Shown here in pieces: positions 41,707 through 44,414 of a stretch of DNA of 44,414 bases (positions within the stretch are counted from its first letter, which is position 1; each line of letters begins with the position of its first letter). This DNA comes from Planctomycetota bacterium (GTDB lineage: Bacteria > Planctomycetota > UBA1135 > GCA-002686595): NCBI GenBank assembly GCA_014237855.1, contig JABACD010000018.1, positions 1 to 44,414 of the forward strand, in the 5' to 3' direction. The position numbers and the translations under genes were made by a program. The notes beneath the pieces were generated by a model. It was not told the origin of the DNA. It saw nothing but the letters and a program-made list of their open reading frames with translations, and did no database searches.

Positions 41707-44414
41707 CTAGAAGCGGAATGGCAAGCGCAGGAAGTCCAGGCCAGGCAAGGGGGTGTTGCTGTCCAGGTCTGCCACGCCTTGTGTGATATCGAAGGTCACG
41801 CGGTATCGCATGAAGCGCACTGCGTGCCCCGGATCAATACCCAGGGCATTCAGGTCCTCTCCGGCAAGATTGTTGACAAATCCAGTCGTTGAGGTCTCTG
41901 CCTCGTCATCGGGATCCACCGCGAAGAGGTCGAACTCGATCTTGATCGACGAGCTCGAAGGCAGGGCATTCGCCACACCACTCGTCGTGACTGAGAAGTA
42001 GCGCGGGCGTAGCTCGACGGCCCCTGCAGCAGTGGACAGGTCGCTGGGAACCGTCAGCGCCAGCTCATCCGTGGAGGAATTGTACGAGGCGCTGGCCACA
42101 CTGAAGGTCTCAGCACCGATCACGAGGCTGAAGTTCCTGAGCAGGTTCGGATTGCGTGTGTAGACAGCATCGTTGCCGCCAGCCAGTGAGCTCGCATCCA
42201 TCAACAGGGTGCGGTCGGTCGGGTCGCCCGCGTCGAGAACAGGTGCTCCCTCCGTCAGCAACGGAGCAAGCTGGTCGACGACTTCAGCCGTGGCGTTGAC
42301 CAGGCCATCCGCCGGGTTCGTACCACCGAAGAGGAAAGCAATATCACCCAAAGTACTAGATACCGGGTCGACGGTCGCTTCACCCACCGAGATCCACTTC
42401 GACTGGGCCATCGAGAAGCGACCGAAGATCGGCAGCAAGTGATCATCCCACTCGAGATCAACCTGGTTGTAGCCATGCGGAACCGGTCGCACAACACTCG
42501 CCAGCGCCGATTCATTACCACCGGGATAGAGGAAGTCGTTGTCGATGTCACCAACATGAAGCTGGATCAATCCTGGCCCCCCATCACCACCGGCGGCTCT
42601 CACGACACCATTACCGACCAGGTTGTTCCTGCAGGTAGGGTCGACGAAGTCGAAGATGTTGTCGTTCCCCGGGGAGTTGTTCTGACCAATGTGCTTGGCG
42701 TCCGAGGCAATGTTGTTCTGCTCGGTGGTGTTGGCACCACCGGCACCTCCTGCTCCCTCACCACCTTGTCCGCCACGCGCGTCGATCGCCTTCACGGTCG
42801 AGCTGGCCTGGGAGAGGTCGACACGGCCCGCGGTCTGCAGGATCAGGTGTCCGCCTGATCCACCACCGGAACCGCCACCAACTCGGTTGACACCTGCAGT
42901 GTTCTCTCCACCGCTGCCAAAGCCGCCGATCGCGCTGATCGTACCCGTACTGGTGACAATGATATCTCCCAGGGCCAGGATGGTCAGCGCACCGGCGCCT
43001 CCGCCTCCACCACATCCCTTGTCCTGACGGTTATTGATCAGCTCCTGAGGCGGATAGGCCTCGCCAGACCCCACAAAGGTGGCGTCACCACCTGCACCAC
43101 CGCCACTGCCACCGATTGCGTGGTTGAGCTCACCGGTGACCAGGGACTCTTCAGGGGTTCCAATATTCGCGACCTTCGTCCCCAGGAAGTCATTCTCAAT
43201 ACCCGGCAGGACTCCAAAGGGCCCTGCGCCGCGCATACCACCATAAGGGATGTGCTCACCTTGGGATGATGTTGCATTCGCGTGTCCAGGGAACCCGTTC
43301 TCGGCATCGAGTCCGTAGATGGCCTGGTCATCGCAGAGAACCGACGGGTCGGTCGGGGGAGTGGCTTCTATCAACTCCTGCTGATCGTGCCCAAAGACAC
43401 CACCGCCTCCACCAGCCGCACGACGCTGAACGCCGTTACCGCTTGAGACCGTACTCCACCCTGACTCGCCGCCTTCGCCACCCTGGTTTGGTGTTCCCCC
43501 GGGACCCTGTCCGTTGCCACCCCTCTGAGTGACCTGGTTGGTCAGGAAGCTACCGATGCCTCCGTCGCCGCCTCCGCCCTGACCGGAAGCACCGGACTCG
43601 GGCTGGGTTGGAGTATTCAGCGTGAAGACCGGCGAGGCGCCACTTCCATCCGCCGAGAGGCGTCCCTCGATCGTGACAGTACCTGTCGCCAGGATGACCG
43701 CGGGGTTGGGCCCGGAAATCCGGAGCTGAGAGCTCGCCGGAATGTAGAGGTTGTTGACGTCCAGGCGGCCATTGACCGCGAGTTGACTGAACTGCGGGAG
43801 GCCTCCAGGACCTCCAAAGAAGAGTGTCGAAGTGGTGTCGAAGACCACAACCGTGTTCGGCTGAATGTGCAGGTCGAACTCACCCCCGGGCCCACCCGTG
43901 CCGTCGAAGGCGAAGCCTGCCTTCAAGCTACCGCCCCCCCAGTCAGCGCGAGGCGCTGAGAGCGCGGCGACGGAGTCCTCCAGGGTTGTGCCGAGAAATT
44001 CATCGAGGACCTCGTCCGCAGTCACGAGAGGATTACCGCCGCCATCCACGATCGCATCAGCAGTCATCAGGGCGAAGTTGTCCACGGGACTCGAGTTTCG
44101 ATCACCGACGATGTCCTCAAGCTCGGGGGACACCACCAGGCGCATCAACCGCCCCTGGGGGAGAATACCGACCGGTGTGACGATGACCGAGGCGCCCGTA
44201 CCCTCGCAGTTGCTCTCCAGGAAGACATCGGTAACAACAGGCCTCCACTCAGCACCGTCGAAGTACTGCATCTTGAGCCGGTTGGAGTTGATGTTCTCAG
44301 CTCGCGGGCTCAGTGGTTGGTCGAAGCGTACGACCAGTTGGACCTGGGTCCCGGGCTCGCTGTAGAAGTTGTTGCTGACCAGGAAGCCAGGAGGAAGCGA
44401 ACCGGTGCCATCCG
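41707..44414 (-). CDS. Giant Ig-like / glycine-rich surface protein (family member 4), 5' end outside window
   Basis: The frame stays open through the right edge: bases 44272-44414 translate to a segment with DGTGSLPPGFLVSNNFYSEP that aligns with DGSGALPSGFLVPNNLYSDS in member 1, so the ATG at 44271 is internal. About 901 residues are visible. They follow member 1 closely: an Ig-like end (ESNCEGTGASVIVTPVGILP), the junction VLDEF...ADWGGGSL, FDLHIQPNTVVVFDTTSTLF, NGRLDVNNLYIPASSQLRI, a long Gly-cluster region (GGSGGGSGGHLILQTAGRVDLS), and a C-terminal domain with RFMRYRVTFD and the end FLRLPFRF. DNA identity with member 1 is visible near the 3' end. Function is unknown; an extended extracytoplasmic structure is inferred. 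Confidence 0.85.
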   Translation of the reverse strand, partial: DGTGSLPPGFLVSNNFYSEPGTQVQLVVRFDQPLSPRAENINSNRLKMQYFDGAEWRPVVTDVFLESNCEGTGASVIVTPVGILPQGRLMRLVVSPELEDIVGDRNSSPVDNFALMTADAIVDGGGNPLVTADEVLDEFLGTTLEDSVAALSAPRADWGGGSLKAGFAFDGTGGPGGEFDLHIQPNTVVVFDTTSTLFFGGPGGLPQFSQLAVNGRLDVNNLYIPASSQLRISGPNPAVILATGTVTIEGRLSADGSGASPVFTLNTPTQPESGASGQGGGGDGGIGSFLTNQVTQRGGNGQGPGGTPNQGGEGGESGWSTVSSGNGVQRRAAGGGGGVFGHDQQELIEATPPTDPSVLCDDQAIYGLDAENGFPGHANATSSQGEHIPYGGMRGAGPFGVLPGIENDFLGTKVANIGTPEESLVTGELNHAIGGSGGGAGGDATFVGSGEAYPPQELINNRQDKGCGGGGGAGALTILALGDIIVTSTGTISAIGGFGSGGENTAGVNRVGGGSGGGSGGHLILQTAGRVDLSQASSTVKAIDARGGQGGEGAGGAGGANTTEQNNIASDAKHIGQNNSPGNDNIFDFVDPTCRNNLVGNGVVRAAGGDGGPGLIQLHVGDIDNDFLYPGGNESALASVVRPVPHGYNQVDLEWDDHLLPIFGRFSMAQSKWISVGEATVDPVSSTLGDIAFLFGGTNPADGLVNATAEVVDQLAPLLTEGAPVLDAGDPTDRTLLMDASSLAGGNDAVYTRNPNLLRNFSLVIGAETFSVASASYNSSTDELALTVPSDLSTAAGAVELRPRYFSVTTSGVANALPSSSSIKIEFDLFAVDPDDEAETSTTGFVNNLAGEDLNALGIDPGHAVRFMRYRVTFDITQGVADLDSNTPLPGLDFLRLPFRF

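Overview
The window is GC-rich, gene-dense DNA from a Gram-negative-type bacterium. It carries lipoprotein signals, an OmpA-type lipoprotein, a TolC-type channel, a type IV pilus motor and very large Ig-like/Gly-rich envelope proteins. This mix, together with HEAT+VWA proteins, an EF-G-like GTPase and sulfatase relatives, is what I would expect of a Planctomycetota genome. That assignment is inference: there is no rRNA or other phylogenetic marker here, and a myxobacterium-like lineage is not excluded. I see no mobile elements, CRISPR arrays, tRNAs or rRNAs. About four fifths of the genes lie on the minus strand, many joined by ATGA/TGATG overlaps.

Layout, left to right. 1-183: the 3' end of a murQ-like gene. 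395-2230: a secreted HEAT-repeat/VWA protein. 2248-6683 (minus): a giant Ig-like/Gly-rich lipoprotein followed directly by a trans-3-hydroxy-L-proline dehydratase. 6839-9300 (minus): a CMD/AhpD-like protein, the radical SAM protein ArsS and a lipoprotein amidase. 9430-10971 (plus): comM. 10995-16328 (minus): a four-gene TolC / adaptor / ABC ATPase / MacB-type permease export system. 16428-20869 (minus): a secreted unknown, a polytopic GT39-like membrane protein, a degenerate sulfatase and cutA. 20893-21786 (plus): proline dehydrogenase. 21796-24886 (minus): a metallophosphoesterase, an NrnA-type DHH phosphoesterase and an amidohydrolase. 24954-28187 (minus): a second giant Ig-like/Gly-rich lipoprotein. 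28517-30213 (plus): a helical-repeat lipoprotein and TatD. 30318-35583 (minus): type IV pilus genes in transcription order: an unlisted 42-residue small ORF, pilT, pilB, pilC, pilA. 35749-39693 (minus): an EF-G-like GTPase, an OmpA-type lipoprotein and the prepilin peptidase. 39710-44414 (minus): two more Ig-like proteins, the last cut by the window edge.

How the genes may work together. Most of the window concerns the cell envelope: four related large surface proteins (about a quarter of the bases), pilus assembly and retraction, prepilin processing, a tripartite export pump, OmpA-type peptidoglycan anchoring and a peptidoglycan amidase. A second theme is amino-acid and nucleotide clean-up: hydroxyproline dehydratase, proline dehydrogenase, NrnA, amidohydrolase, TatD.

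The observations I rate highest are: the Ig-like/Gly-rich family, one member of which sits directly upstream of the prepilin peptidase; a sulfatase-fold protein that has lost its nucleophile and metal ligands; a hairpin that buries both the Shine-Dalgarno and the TTG start of the OmpA lipoprotein; and the small ORF leading the pilTBC operon.
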